This document shows positions 17,323-26,240 of a DNA stretch of 64,000 nt, piece by piece (position 1 is the first letter of the stretch; each line of letters opens with the position of its first letter). Under the pieces are notes generated by a model. It did no database searches, was not told where the DNA came from, and saw only the letters and a program-made list of their open reading frames with translations. A program made the translations under genes and the position numbers. This stretch comes from Bacteroidetes bacterium UBA2664 (GTDB lineage: Bacteria > Bacteroidota > Rhodothermia > Balneolales > Balneolaceae). The stretch spans positions 153,155-217,154 of the forward strand of contig DEMS01000028.1 in the NCBI GenBank assembly GCA_002359315.1, read 5' to 3'.

Positions 17323-18717
17323 ATGATGAAAAAGATCAATTTTTTTACAGTTATTGCATTAATAGCCACAATAAGCTTTCCGATAGTCTTACATGCTCAG
17401 CAAGCAGATCGTGAGGACCCTTTCAAGCGAGATCCACTTTTCACAAAATCACTGGAAGAGTTATTTGGCTTGGAATCAGAAGATGATGAATTAGAAGAGG
17501 AAGAGCTCAATGAAGAGGTGGACAGGGCGGTTAGAGGACTTTCCCGAAGAGGTGTCGATTTAGGGGGGGCTTTTGGTGCAGGCCCGTACTACAGCAGTGC
17601 ACTATACAGTCAATATCCGAATATGAATATGTGGCATTTTAATCGCGTAAACGGACTTTTTATGGGTATTGGTAAAGAGAGAATGCAGTGGCACAGAAGA
17701 GGAAATTTTTTATATATACCCCAAATTGAACCTCACGGCTTTATAGGCTGGGGAACAGCGTCAAAACGGTGGGAATATGCAATCGGCGCTGAAAAATTGA
17801 TTGGCCCAAATAACCGATTTATGATAGGTGGAGAATTTCACAGAGCTACAGGTACGGAAGATTATAATCGTGTGGGACTCACCGAAACGTCTATAACCTC
17901 ATTCTTTGCCGGTTATGACTTTCTGGACTATCATCTGGCTGAGGGTTATGGTTTTTACGCACTTTTCAGGACTGCACGCTGGGTAGAAGCCGGATTTTCG
18001 TACAATAGAGATACATTTAGCTCCTTAGATCAGACAACAGGATTTACCCTCTTTGGAAAGTCAGAAAACTATAGTATAAACCCGCCGGTTGATTCAAATT
18101 CAAATGAGATTGATCTTGATATTTACAGTGTTTCTATTGCGCTAAATCCAAGAAATGTATTGATTTCTAATCACTTCACTATTTCAGGAAAAGTGATGAT
18201 GGAACTTGCGGATAACGGTCAAAGTGATCAGGATTATCGATTTAACAAGTATCAGGCTGATGCATCGATATTTTATAACTTTGAGCCCGGATCGGTTTTT
18301 CGTTGGAAAGTACAATCAGCAAGTATTACCGGGTATGCCCCTGATTTTAAACAGCTCTATTTAGGCGGTATTGGGACTCTTCGAGGATCCCCTTATAAAT
18401 TCTTTTCAGGGAACCGAATGATAGCCAGTAATCTGGAACTTCAATTTGGCCGGCCATCATCCAGAGCCGGAGAGTGGATACGTGATTATAATCTCCATTT
18501 GTTGCTCTTTTTAGATTCAGGATGGGTGCAAAATTTTTCGGATTTAAAGGAATCAGGAGGCGTGTTTGAAGGATTTAGTTCAATGAGCTTTTCTGATTTC
18601 CAGCATGATGCCGGAATCGGGCTCGGCTCAGGATCACTTCGATTTGAATTGGCATGGCCATTAAAAACATTTGAATCAACTCCTACACTTTGGGTACGTT
18701 TTAACCCTACTTTTTAG
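17323..18717 (+). CDS. POTRA-less Omp85/surface-antigen-like outer-membrane barrel
   Basis: 464 aa. A signal peptide ends near AQQAD (about residue 26), followed by a short acidic linker (about 50-68, ESEDDELEEEELNEE). The rest is beta-barrel with many aromatic-flanked strands. The Omp85 L6-loop-like motif LGGIGTLRGSPYKFF (about residues 345-359) and the following NRMIASNLELQFG match the BamA/TamA/D15 family. No POTRA repeats fit in the N-terminus, so it is unlikely to be BamA itself. The last residue is Phe, as expected for barrel insertion. It may form a channel or a lipid-facing pore; its partner is unknown. Confidence 0.78.
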   Translation: MMKKINFFTVIALIATISFPIVLHAQQADREDPFKRDPLFTKSLEELFGLESEDDELEEEELNEEVDRAVRGLSRRGVDLGGAFGAGPYYSSALYSQYPNMNMWHFNRVNGLFMGIGKERMQWHRRGNFLYIPQIEPHGFIGWGTASKRWEYAIGAEKLIGPNNRFMIGGEFHRATGTEDYNRVGLTETSITSFFAGYDFLDYHLAEGYGFYALFRTARWVEAGFSYNRDTFSSLDQTTGFTLFGKSENYSINPPVDSNSNEIDLDIYSVSIALNPRNVLISNHFTISGKVMMELADNGQSDQDYRFNKYQADASIFYNFEPGSVFRWKVQSASITGYAPDFKQLYLGGIGTLRGSPYKFFSGNRMIASNLELQFGRPSSRAGEWIRDYNLHLLLFLDSGWVQNFSDLKESGGVFEGFSSMSFSDFQHDAGIGLGSGSLRFELAWPLKTFESTPTLWVRFNPTF

Positions 18718-18794
18718 TGGGAAATCCTTTTATTAAAAACCCCTATATTCTAATCAATTTTAAGGAAATTCTTCATTGATTATTATATTAAAAA

Positions 18795-19859
18795 ATGAAT
18801 CATTTTTCGTTTAAGGAGTTTTTAGCACTCATTTCAGTTTTCTTTTTTGTGGCATTAATTACTTTCAGTTCAAGAAGTATGAGACTTTACAGTAATGAGG
18901 CCATAAAAATATCAGAACCGGTGGATCTTTTTTTATATGATCGAACAGATCTGACAGAATTAACAGAATTACTGGATAGCCTTGAAATCGATTTTGACAG
19001 AGAAGAATTAAACTGGGCCGGACAAACTTTACGATGGCGGGTATATAGTCCGGGCAGATATCATTTAGATGAAAATTTTACCTACTCAGCGTTTCTCTCC
19101 AAATTAGCAAGGGGATTACAAGACCCCGTCCGGGTCACGATTTTACCTGGAATCGATATGGACAGATTGTCAAGGAATCTATCACTTCAATTACGTGCAG
19201 ACAGCTTATCTTTTCGAACAATTTTTAGTGACAGTTCATCAGTAGCCTTAGATTTAGGTTTAACAGCAGAAGAGCTCTTCTCGAGAATGTTACCTAATAC
19301 ATATGAATATTTCTGGACAGCTGAACCGGAACAAATAATAAGAAGAGTTCATCGTGAATTTATTTCAGCAGTAACAGATAACTTAAGCCAGGAGATAGAA
19401 TCAAATCCTTTAAATCTGGATGAAATAATCATTTTGGCCTCAATCGTGGAGTGGGAGGCTAGAAACAATGAAGAGAAACCACGAATAAGCGGTTTATATT
19501 TAAACAGGCTTGAAAGAGGAATGATGCTACAAGCAGACCCCACGGTGATTTATGCACTGGGAGAAAGAAGGAGATTGCTTTTTGTAGATTATGAGCTGGA
19601 TCATCCCTACAATACGTATCTAATCAGAGGCTTACCTCCGGGACCTATTACCAATCCTGCTCTTACATCGATCAGGGCTGTACTTTCCCCCGAGCAGCAT
19701 GACTATCTTTTTATGGTGGCAACACCTGAAGGTTCTCATCGGTTTAGCAGAACATTTCAAGAACATCAGGCCGCCAGCGAAGAGTGGAGGCGATGGTTGA
19801 GAGAGCAGGTCAGAATTGGAAGAGAAAGAGAGCTTGAAGAGTCACAGGAATCAAATTAA
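18795..19859 (+). CDS. mltG: endolytic murein transglycosylase MltG
   Basis: 354 aa. One N-terminal membrane anchor (about 8-26) is followed by a LysM-like region containing GRYHLDENFTYSAFLSKLARG and the YceG/MltG catalytic domain. ASIVEWEARNNEEKPRISG carries the catalytic Glu219, aligned with Glu218 of E. coli MltG. LQADPTVIYALG and RGLPPGPITNP are also family hallmarks. MltG cleaves nascent glycan strands in the membrane and sets their length during cell-wall synthesis. The gene is convergent with an LpoA-like gene. The C-terminal tail is Glu/Arg-rich and variable. Confidence 0.93.
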   Translation: MNHFSFKEFLALISVFFFVALITFSSRSMRLYSNEAIKISEPVDLFLYDRTDLTELTELLDSLEIDFDREELNWAGQTLRWRVYSPGRYHLDENFTYSAFLSKLARGLQDPVRVTILPGIDMDRLSRNLSLQLRADSLSFRTIFSDSSSVALDLGLTAEELFSRMLPNTYEYFWTAEPEQIIRRVHREFISAVTDNLSQEIESNPLNLDEIIILASIVEWEARNNEEKPRISGLYLNRLERGMMLQADPTVIYALGERRRLLFVDYELDHPYNTYLIRGLPPGPITNPALTSIRAVLSPEQHDYLFMVATPEGSHRFSRTFQEHQAASEEWRRWLREQVRIGRERELEESQESN

Positions 19860-19896
19860 ACATCTTTGAACCCTTTAGTCTATGATGCCATAACCA

Positions 19897-21615
19897 TTAT
19901 TCCTGATTGATTTTAGCTTTGGCATTGTCGGAAAGCGGCCGAATAAAAAGGTGCTGATTAATTCTATGCCCATCAAAATTGATATTTAGTGACAGACCTC
20001 TATGTTCAGGAGAAGAACGCAATGCTTTTTCCAGATATACAGGGTTACCGGCACGTTCAAGACTTTGAAAAAGATAGGTAGCGGCATCATATCCCAAGTG
20101 AGAAAAACGGTCGGGCTCTGAGCCATATCTAGTTTCATAATCATCCTGAAAGAAATTTACTGCAGATTGATCCAAGGGTTCTCCAAAAGACTGAGTATAA
20201 TAGATTTCAAAAAATCGATTTTGGAAAGATGTAAGTTGTGCAAATTCCCACTCCTCCGAGCCTAAAATGGTCACATCACTTCTCATCCCCTCGAGTCCAT
20301 TCAACATTAAATTCATCATAGTGGATGAAGCCTGGCCGGTGAAAGGGGCGTATATCGCATCTGTTGGATAATAGTTCAAAGAATCTCGTAACTCTTCATT
20401 TGGAGTGAATACTTGCATGACTTCTGTTAAATCATAACCGGTAGATGCAAAATCTTCTTCAATATAGTAAGAAATATTTGCACCTAAACGCTCTGCTTCA
20501 TGCCGGAATGCTAATGCAGAGGCTCTGCCCAGAGACATGGGTTCAGTAATTATTGCAAACGAATTAAGTTGTAAATCCTCTACTGCGAACCGGGCCATTT
20601 TTTTACCATGTACGGCAAAAGTGGGGTTGAGCTGATAAGTATATATAAAATTTCTATTCAGACTATCTGAATTAGCAAGTGGTGCCAACATTGGGATTTC
20701 GAACTCTTCTGCCAATTGAGCCATTCTAATCGCCGGTTCTGAAAAAAGAGGCCCAATTACCGCATCAATTTTATGCTTCCATACCATATCAGTAAATGCC
20801 TTTGCGGTTGAATCCGGTTCTTCATAAGAATTCCTGAAGATTAAACGTACCTTCTGGTCAATATTCCTGCTGTTAAAATCATTAGCGGCTAACACCATAC
20901 CGAAATAGAGATTTCTTGGGATAGTAAAGTCAGGATCACTTTCATCAAATTCAGGCAAAATAACACCTACATTGTACACCGTTCCAATCGGCGCTGAGGG
21001 GTAAGATTGAATAACTCTTTGAAGTTCTGATTCCGATGAAAAATGTTGTTGAATTCTTTCACGTTCTGAGGCATCCGGTGTTAATTTCAGTAGTTCCGCA
21101 ACCATCAATTGTATGTCATTATGATCTAAATATGCTTTAGATCGGGTTACCAGATCAAACCTGATTGAAGGTGTTTTCAACTGGTGAAGCAATTGAAATC
21201 GCTGATTTACACTAACAAAGTCTAATATCTGATTGTAAAATCTGCGTGCATCGTTTCTGAGGCCACTTCGATCCTGACTCTCCATCAGTTGATGTAAATA
21301 TTCAAGACTTTGAGCATAATTTTTTAACTCAAAATGGGTAAGTGCCAATGAATAGAGAGCTTCAAGATGTATACTTTCTGTATTACTCTCCAATGCTTCA
21401 TATAGATATCGGCTTGCTAATGTGAGTTCGGAAATAGCTAAATAACTTTTACCAGCAAAAAGCATTGACCTATCATCATTCAATTCTGAAAAAAGTTCAG
21501 CAGCTTCAGCATATTGATCCGAATTGTAGAGTTCCAATCCTTGATTAAAAGACTGTGCAGTAACAGACGATGCAAAAAGGGATAGAAGGAAAAGTAGTTT
21601 TATAGTTTTCATCAA
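19897..21615 (-). CDS. TPR plus periplasmic-binding-fold (LpoA-like) exported protein
   Basis: 572 aa. A signal peptide (1-20, ending VTAQ) precedes TPR-like helices (about 22-190; LYNSDQYAEAAELFSELN, LEALYSLALTHFELKNYAQS). A type I periplasmic-binding domain then occupies about 210-565 (YNVGVILPEFDESD, IDAVIGPLFSEPAIRMAQLAEE, LGYDAATYLFQSLE). This TPR+PBP1 order is that of LpoA, the lipoprotein activator of PBP1A, but there is no lipobox Cys here. Alternatively it is a branched-chain amino acid ABC-type binding protein without a transporter; none is encoded nearby. Its convergent neighbour mltG makes a peptidoglycan role attractive, but this is inference. Confidence 0.78.
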   Translation of the reverse strand: MMKTIKLLFLLSLFASSVTAQSFNQGLELYNSDQYAEAAELFSELNDDRSMLFAGKSYLAISELTLASRYLYEALESNTESIHLEALYSLALTHFELKNYAQSLEYLHQLMESQDRSGLRNDARRFYNQILDFVSVNQRFQLLHQLKTPSIRFDLVTRSKAYLDHNDIQLMVAELLKLTPDASERERIQQHFSSESELQRVIQSYPSAPIGTVYNVGVILPEFDESDPDFTIPRNLYFGMVLAANDFNSRNIDQKVRLIFRNSYEEPDSTAKAFTDMVWKHKIDAVIGPLFSEPAIRMAQLAEEFEIPMLAPLANSDSLNRNFIYTYQLNPTFAVHGKKMARFAVEDLQLNSFAIITEPMSLGRASALAFRHEAERLGANISYYIEEDFASTGYDLTEVMQVFTPNEELRDSLNYYPTDAIYAPFTGQASSTMMNLMLNGLEGMRSDVTILGSEEWEFAQLTSFQNRFFEIYYTQSFGEPLDQSAVNFFQDDYETRYGSEPDRFSHLGYDAATYLFQSLERAGNPVYLEKALRSSPEHRGLSLNINFDGHRINQHLFIRPLSDNAKAKINQE

Positions 21616-21706
21616 TTCAAGTTTTCAATCTAAATGATCATTTTTATAAAATGTATTTTTCTAAATCCTATTTATTCAGAATGTTCCATGAAATTTTGAA
21701 TCGAAT

Positions 21707-23257
21707 TTATTCCCATTCAATCGTTGCAGGCGGTTTTGAGCTGATATCATAGACAACCCGATTGACTCCCTTTACTTCATTAATAATCCGATTACTAACC
21801 TCTGCCAAAAAATCATAGGGTAAATGAGCCCAATCGGCCGTCATTCCATCAACACTCGTAACCGCTCTGAGTGCAACTGTATATTCGTAAGTTCGTTCAT
21901 CACCCATAACACCTACAGATTGTACAGGTAAGAGAACGGCTAACGCTTGCCAAACCTTATCATAAAGATTATGATTGCGAAGTGATTTTATAAAGATATC
22001 ATCTGCATCCCGAAGCAATTGTAGTTTTTCCTCAGTGATATCGCTAATAACACGAATTCCCATTCCGGGCCCGGGGAATGGATGTCTGTTTATGAAATTT
22101 TCAGGAATCCCCAGTTCACGGCCTACATTCCTAACCTCATCTTTAAACAGCTCGCGGACCGGTTCAATGAGTTTTAGGTTCATTTTTTCAGGGAGTCCGC
22201 CAACATTATGGTGTGATTTAATGGTTGCTGACGGGCCTTTAAATGAAACACTCTCAATTACATCCGGATAGAGGGTTCCCTGTGCTAAATACTTGTATTC
22301 TTTTTGATTAGATACAACATCATCAAATACTTCAATAAATGTATTTCCAATAATAATACGTTTCTTTTCCGGATCTGAGACGCCTTTGAGATTCTGCAGA
22401 AACTGTTTAGAAGCATCCACACCCACAACTGGAAGTTTTAGATGTTTCTTGTAAGTATCGAGTACATCCTGATACTCATTTTTTCTAAGGAGTCCGTTAT
22501 CAACAAAAACACAAAGTAGTTGATCTCCAATTGCTTTATGGACGAGAGTTGCGACGACTGTTGAATCAACGCCACCGGATAATCCACAAATAACTTTATC
22601 ATCGCCCACTTGTTCGCGAATGGTTGCAATCTCAGTTTCAATAAATGAAGCAGCTGTCCAGGTTCCCTTACATTCTGAGATTTCAATTGCAAAATTTTTC
22701 AGTAATTTTTGTCCTTCATCGGTATGAACAACCTCAGGGTGAAACTGAACGCCAAAAATAGGTTTATCTGAATGCCGAACGGCTGCAACAGGTGCATTTT
22801 CGGTATGTGCAATCACTCTGTATGGATCGGGAAGTTTTTTGATATGATCTCCATGACTCATCCAGACTACCGAGTTTTTTTCTAAACCTTTTAACAGATC
22901 CGAATCGTCATCGATTAAGAGTTCTGCTCGACCAAACTCTCTTTTTTCTGCTTTTTCAACACTATCCGGAACAATAGCATGAGCCAGAGCCTGCAAGCCG
23001 TAACATATTCCAAGAATAGGAACATCCAAGTTTAAATATTGCAGGTTTAAAGCCGGTGCATCCTCATCATACACGCTTTTTGGTCCGCCGGAGAATATAA
23101 TACTTTTGGGCGGGTGTGATTCAAATTGTTTATAATCGACGTTGAAAGGATGGATTTCACAATAGATATTCAATTCTCTTATTCGTCTGGCGATGAGCTG
23201 TGTATATTGAGAACCGAAATCAAGAATGAGTATCCACTCATCGTGATGAGTATGCAT
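21707..23257 (-). CDS. guaA: GMP synthase (glutamine-hydrolysing)
   Basis: 516 aa, normal length. It converts XMP to GMP using glutamine and ATP. The N-terminal class I amidotransferase has the nucleophile Cys85 (ILGICYGLQA) and the His/Glu pair in GVQFHPEV. The central PP-loop ATPase has GLSGGVDSTV. The C-terminal dimerisation domain contains HPFPGPGMGIRV and ends DISSKPPATIEWE, the classic terminus. It lies upstream of the TPR/PBP gene and about 54 bp downstream of gcvH, on the same strand. No purine riboswitch is visible. Confidence 0.98.
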   Translation of the reverse strand: MHTHHDEWILILDFGSQYTQLIARRIRELNIYCEIHPFNVDYKQFESHPPKSIIFSGGPKSVYDEDAPALNLQYLNLDVPILGICYGLQALAHAIVPDSVEKAEKREFGRAELLIDDDSDLLKGLEKNSVVWMSHGDHIKKLPDPYRVIAHTENAPVAAVRHSDKPIFGVQFHPEVVHTDEGQKLLKNFAIEISECKGTWTAASFIETEIATIREQVGDDKVICGLSGGVDSTVVATLVHKAIGDQLLCVFVDNGLLRKNEYQDVLDTYKKHLKLPVVGVDASKQFLQNLKGVSDPEKKRIIIGNTFIEVFDDVVSNQKEYKYLAQGTLYPDVIESVSFKGPSATIKSHHNVGGLPEKMNLKLIEPVRELFKDEVRNVGRELGIPENFINRHPFPGPGMGIRVISDITEEKLQLLRDADDIFIKSLRNHNLYDKVWQALAVLLPVQSVGVMGDERTYEYTVALRAVTSVDGMTADWAHLPYDFLAEVSNRIINEVKGVNRVVYDISSKPPATIEWE

Positions 23258-23311
23258 AAGAGGTATCTAATTGAATAAATAAAATTTCGTTCGTGTGAAT
23301 TGCAGCTGCAA

Positions 23312-23692
23312 TTACCCGACTATTTTTTGATACTCTTCCTGGGTAAGAAGTGTGTCTAATTCTGATGGATCAGATAATTTGATCTTTACCATCCATCCCT
23401 GACCGTACGGATCTGTGTTAACCAGCTCCGGATCATCTTCCAGTTCACTGTTGATCTCAACTATTTCACCCGATACCGGGCTAAACAGTTCTGAGACTGT
23501 TTTTACAGCTTCAACGGTTCCAAATACTTCATCCTGATCAAATTCTGAGCCTTCCGGTTCTAATTCGACAAAAACAATATCACCCAATTCGCTCTGTGCA
23601 AAATCCGTAACGCCAACAGTGGCCGTACCATCATTGTTATTGCGAATCCATTCGTGTTCTTTAGTGTATTTAAGTTCTTCAGGAAAGTTCAT
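23312..23692 (-). CDS. gcvH: glycine cleavage system H protein
   Basis: 126 aa, full length. The lipoyl-accepting Lys64 sits in GTVEAVKTVSELFSPVSGEI, and YTKEHEWIR near the N-terminus is typical. It shuttles the methylamine group among the P, T and L proteins of glycine cleavage. None of those partners is in the window. It follows accC by 9 bp, so it is probably transcribed with efp-accB-accC. H proteins can also serve as lipoyl relay carriers, which might explain an isolated copy next to a biotin-carrier gene (inference). Confidence 0.97.
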   Translation of the reverse strand: MNFPEELKYTKEHEWIRNNNDGTATVGVTDFAQSELGDIVFVELEPEGSEFDQDEVFGTVEAVKTVSELFSPVSGEIVEINSELEDDPELVNTDPYGQGWMVKIKLSDPSELDTLLTQEEYQKIVG

Positions 23693-23701
23693 AAAGTTGA
23701 T

Positions 23702-25054
23702 TTAAATTAGATCAGGGTTAAATTTAAAGCTGTTTTCAAGGTATTGAGTGTTGAATTCACCCTTTTGGAATCCCGGATCATCCATAAGTTGTTGATGATA
23801 GGGAATTGTAGTTTTAACGCCTTCGATTACAAATTCTTCTAAAGCGCGTCTCATTTTTTTAATCGCTTCATCACGAGTTGGTGCACTTACGATCAGTTTT
23901 GCGATCATTGAGTCATAATTTGGTGGAATACTATATCCTGCATATGCATGTGTATCCACTCTTACACTGCGTCCGCCCGGGATGTTAAAAGAGGTGATCA
24001 GGCCGGCACTTGGGCGGAAATTATGTGTTGGATCTTCAGCATTGATTCTGCATTCAATCGCGTGGCCCCGGAGTTTATAAGAAGTGGTTTTTATTTTACC
24101 CCCGGATGCTGCAATAATCTGTTCTCTGACCAGATCACAAAATGCAATCTCTTCTGTGACCGGATGTTCTACCTGAATACGTGTATTCATTTCCATAAAG
24201 TAGAATTTCAAATCTTTATCAACGATAAATTCAACAGTACCCGCGCCTTCATAATTGATCGCTTTACCGGCATTAACAGCTGCCTGACCCATTTTTTCCC
24301 GCACCTCAGGAGTCATGACAGGGGAAGGGGCCTCCTCCAATATTTTCTGATGTCGCCGCTGAAGAGAACATTCTCTTTCACCGAGGTGCACTACATTTCC
24401 ATGTTGATCGCCCAATATCTGGATTTCAATGTGACGTGGATTGATAATATATTTTTCTATGTAGACGCCATCGTTTCCAAAGCAAGTTTGGGCTTCATTT
24501 CGACAAGTTTTGTATGCATTTCGAAAGCTCTCATGTTCGTGAACCATTCGCATACCTCGTCCACCGCCTCCGGCTGTTGCTTTAATGATTACAGGGTAAC
24601 CAATCTCTTTTGCAATCTTTTCACCCTCTTCAACGGTTGCAACAACTCCGCCTGAACCGGGAACGACGGGTACATTATTCTTTATCATCGTCGCTTTTGC
24701 TGTTGCCTTATCACCCATTGTATTGATCATTTCAGGTAAAGGACCGATGAATTTAAGGTCGTGTTCTGCACAGATTCGACTAAATTCAGCATTTTCTGCT
24801 AAAAACCCATAACCGGGATGAATGGCTTCCGAATTTGTTATTTCAGCTGCTGCAAGAATAGAGGGTATTTTGAGATAACTGTCTTTACTGGCCGGTGGCC
24901 CGATACAGACCGCTTCATCAGCAAATTTAACATGTAGACTGTGTTTGTCTGCGGTTGAGTAAACCGCAACAGTTTTGATTCCCATCTCTTTGCAAGTGCG
25001 AATAATTCTCAGTGCGATCTCGCCACGATTTGCAATCAGTATTTTATTAAACAT
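23702..25054 (-). CDS. accC: acetyl-CoA carboxylase, biotin carboxylase subunit
   Basis: 450 aa, standard length. It carboxylates biotin on AccB using ATP and bicarbonate, the first step of fatty-acid synthesis. MFNKILIANRGEIALRIIRT opens the N-terminal domain. The ATP-grasp glycine loop is KATAGGGGRGMR, and EMNTRIQVEHPVTE is the catalytic segment. IECRINAEDP lies in the C-terminal domain. The gene follows accB by only 6 bp and belongs to the efp-accB-accC-gcvH run. accA and accD are elsewhere. Confidence 0.98.
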   Translation of the reverse strand: MFNKILIANRGEIALRIIRTCKEMGIKTVAVYSTADKHSLHVKFADEAVCIGPPASKDSYLKIPSILAAAEITNSEAIHPGYGFLAENAEFSRICAEHDLKFIGPLPEMINTMGDKATAKATMIKNNVPVVPGSGGVVATVEEGEKIAKEIGYPVIIKATAGGGGRGMRMVHEHESFRNAYKTCRNEAQTCFGNDGVYIEKYIINPRHIEIQILGDQHGNVVHLGERECSLQRRHQKILEEAPSPVMTPEVREKMGQAAVNAGKAINYEGAGTVEFIVDKDLKFYFMEMNTRIQVEHPVTEEIAFCDLVREQIIAASGGKIKTTSYKLRGHAIECRINAEDPTHNFRPSAGLITSFNIPGGRSVRVDTHAYAGYSIPPNYDSMIAKLIVSAPTRDEAIKKMRRALEEFVIEGVKTTIPYHQQLMDDPGFQKGEFNTQYLENSFKFNPDLI

Positions 25055-25060
25055 GAAGTT

Positions 25061-25531
25061 TTAATCTTTTTTGATGATAAAGAGCGGTTGATCAAACTCC
25101 ACAGGAGAGCCATTTTCTGCAATAATTTCCAAAATTGTCCCTGAAAATTCAGATTCAATTTCATTCATTATTTTCATTGCTTCCACGATGCATAATGTCT
25201 GCCCTTCTTTAACCTTATCACCTACTTTAACATAAGGATCTGAGTCCGGCGATGCGGCCTCATAGAAAGTACCAACAATCGGTGATTTAATGACTTCACC
25301 ATCCGGCTTTTCAGCAGATTCGGTACTTTTAGGCGCTTGAGGAGCAGCTGGTTGAGGAGGTGTGGCCGGCGGTTGCTGCTGTTGTGGCTGCATCTGATAT
25401 TGAACTGTTTGCATCGTACTATCAGACCTCTTTTTCACTTTGATTTTGAAATCACCTTCCTCGATAGAGACTTCATCCACATCGCTGTCAGAAATAAGGT
25501 TTATAATATTTTTAACTAGTTTTAAATCCAT
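25061..25531 (-). CDS. accB: biotin carboxyl carrier protein of acetyl-CoA carboxylase
   Basis: 156 aa. A short N-terminal helix-strand region (1-45) is followed by a flexible linker rich in Gln/Pro/Ala (about 46-75), then the biotinyl domain (about 80-156). Lys120 in VEAMKIMNEIESE is the biotin site and KSPIVGTFYEA is the domain start. The linker is typical of AccB. It lies 72 bp downstream of efp and 6 bp upstream of accC, the common bacterial order. Confidence 0.97.
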   Translation of the reverse strand: MDLKLVKNIINLISDSDVDEVSIEEGDFKIKVKKRSDSTMQTVQYQMQPQQQQPPATPPQPAAPQAPKSTESAEKPDGEVIKSPIVGTFYEAASPDSDPYVKVGDKVKEGQTLCIVEAMKIMNEIESEFSGTILEIIAENGSPVEFDQPLFIIKKD

Positions 25532-25603
25532 AGTTGAGAATTCTTAATTACTATTTCAATGATAGATTGGAGTATAATTCTCCAAGAACTGCTCTCTGTT
25601 TAA

Positions 25604-26176
25604 TTATGTTTTGACTCTTTCTAAATACTCTCCGGTTCGTGTATCCACTTTGATCATTTCACCTTGATTAATAAATAGGGGAACTTGTACTACGGCACCT
25701 CCGGCAAGAGTGGCCGGTTTACTACCTCCCTGAGCGGTATCACCTTTTAGTCCCGGATCTGTTTCCAATACTTCTGTTTCAATATGATCAGGTGGATGAG
25801 CATATAATATTTGTTCATTTTCCACATCAACAACCAGTGTATAGACCAATCCGTCTACGACATATTCCGGACGCTCTACCCGTGAGCGTTCAATTGGAAT
25901 CTGTTCATAGGTTTCCTGATGCATGAAAAAGAACATATCTCCATCAGCATAGAGGAACTGGTAAGGCTGTCTTTCAACACGGACTGACTCAACGCTCTCT
26001 CCGGATCGAAATGTTTTGTCGATATTTTTATCATTTTCGACTCCTTTGAGTTTGGTTCGCACAAACGCACCGCCTTTTCCCGGCTTTACATGCTGAAAGT
26101 CAATTATCGTGTAGATTTCACCATCCTGACGGATATTCATCCCGGTTTTGAAATCTGATGTGCTGATTTTTGCCAT
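25604..26176 (-). CDS. efp: translation elongation factor P
   Basis: 190 aa, three OB-like domains. EF-P relieves ribosome stalling at polyproline. The tip loop KPGKGGAFVRTKLK places Lys34 at the position modified in many bacteria; no epmA/epmB or earP is nearby. The C-terminal signature ENQ-IN-GEMIKVDTRTGEYLERV (landmarks GEMIKVDTRTGEYLERV) is intact. efp heads the accB-accC-gcvH group here, a frequent association. Confidence 0.98.
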   Translation of the reverse strand: MAKISTSDFKTGMNIRQDGEIYTIIDFQHVKPGKGGAFVRTKLKGVENDKNIDKTFRSGESVESVRVERQPYQFLYADGDMFFFMHQETYEQIPIERSRVERPEYVVDGLVYTLVVDVENEQILYAHPPDHIETEVLETDPGLKGDTAQGGSKPATLAGGAVVQVPLFINQGEMIKVDTRTGEYLERVKT

Positions 26177-26240
26177 AATTTTAATTAATTCTTGTTCCTG
26201 TCAAAATACTGCTGCCGTAATTGGATAACAACAGTGGATT

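Noticed and set aside
23948..24655. 235-aa plus-strand open frame opposite accC
   Set aside because: It lies wholly antisense to a certain accC gene and its translation is Phe/Cys-rich with no recognisable domain.
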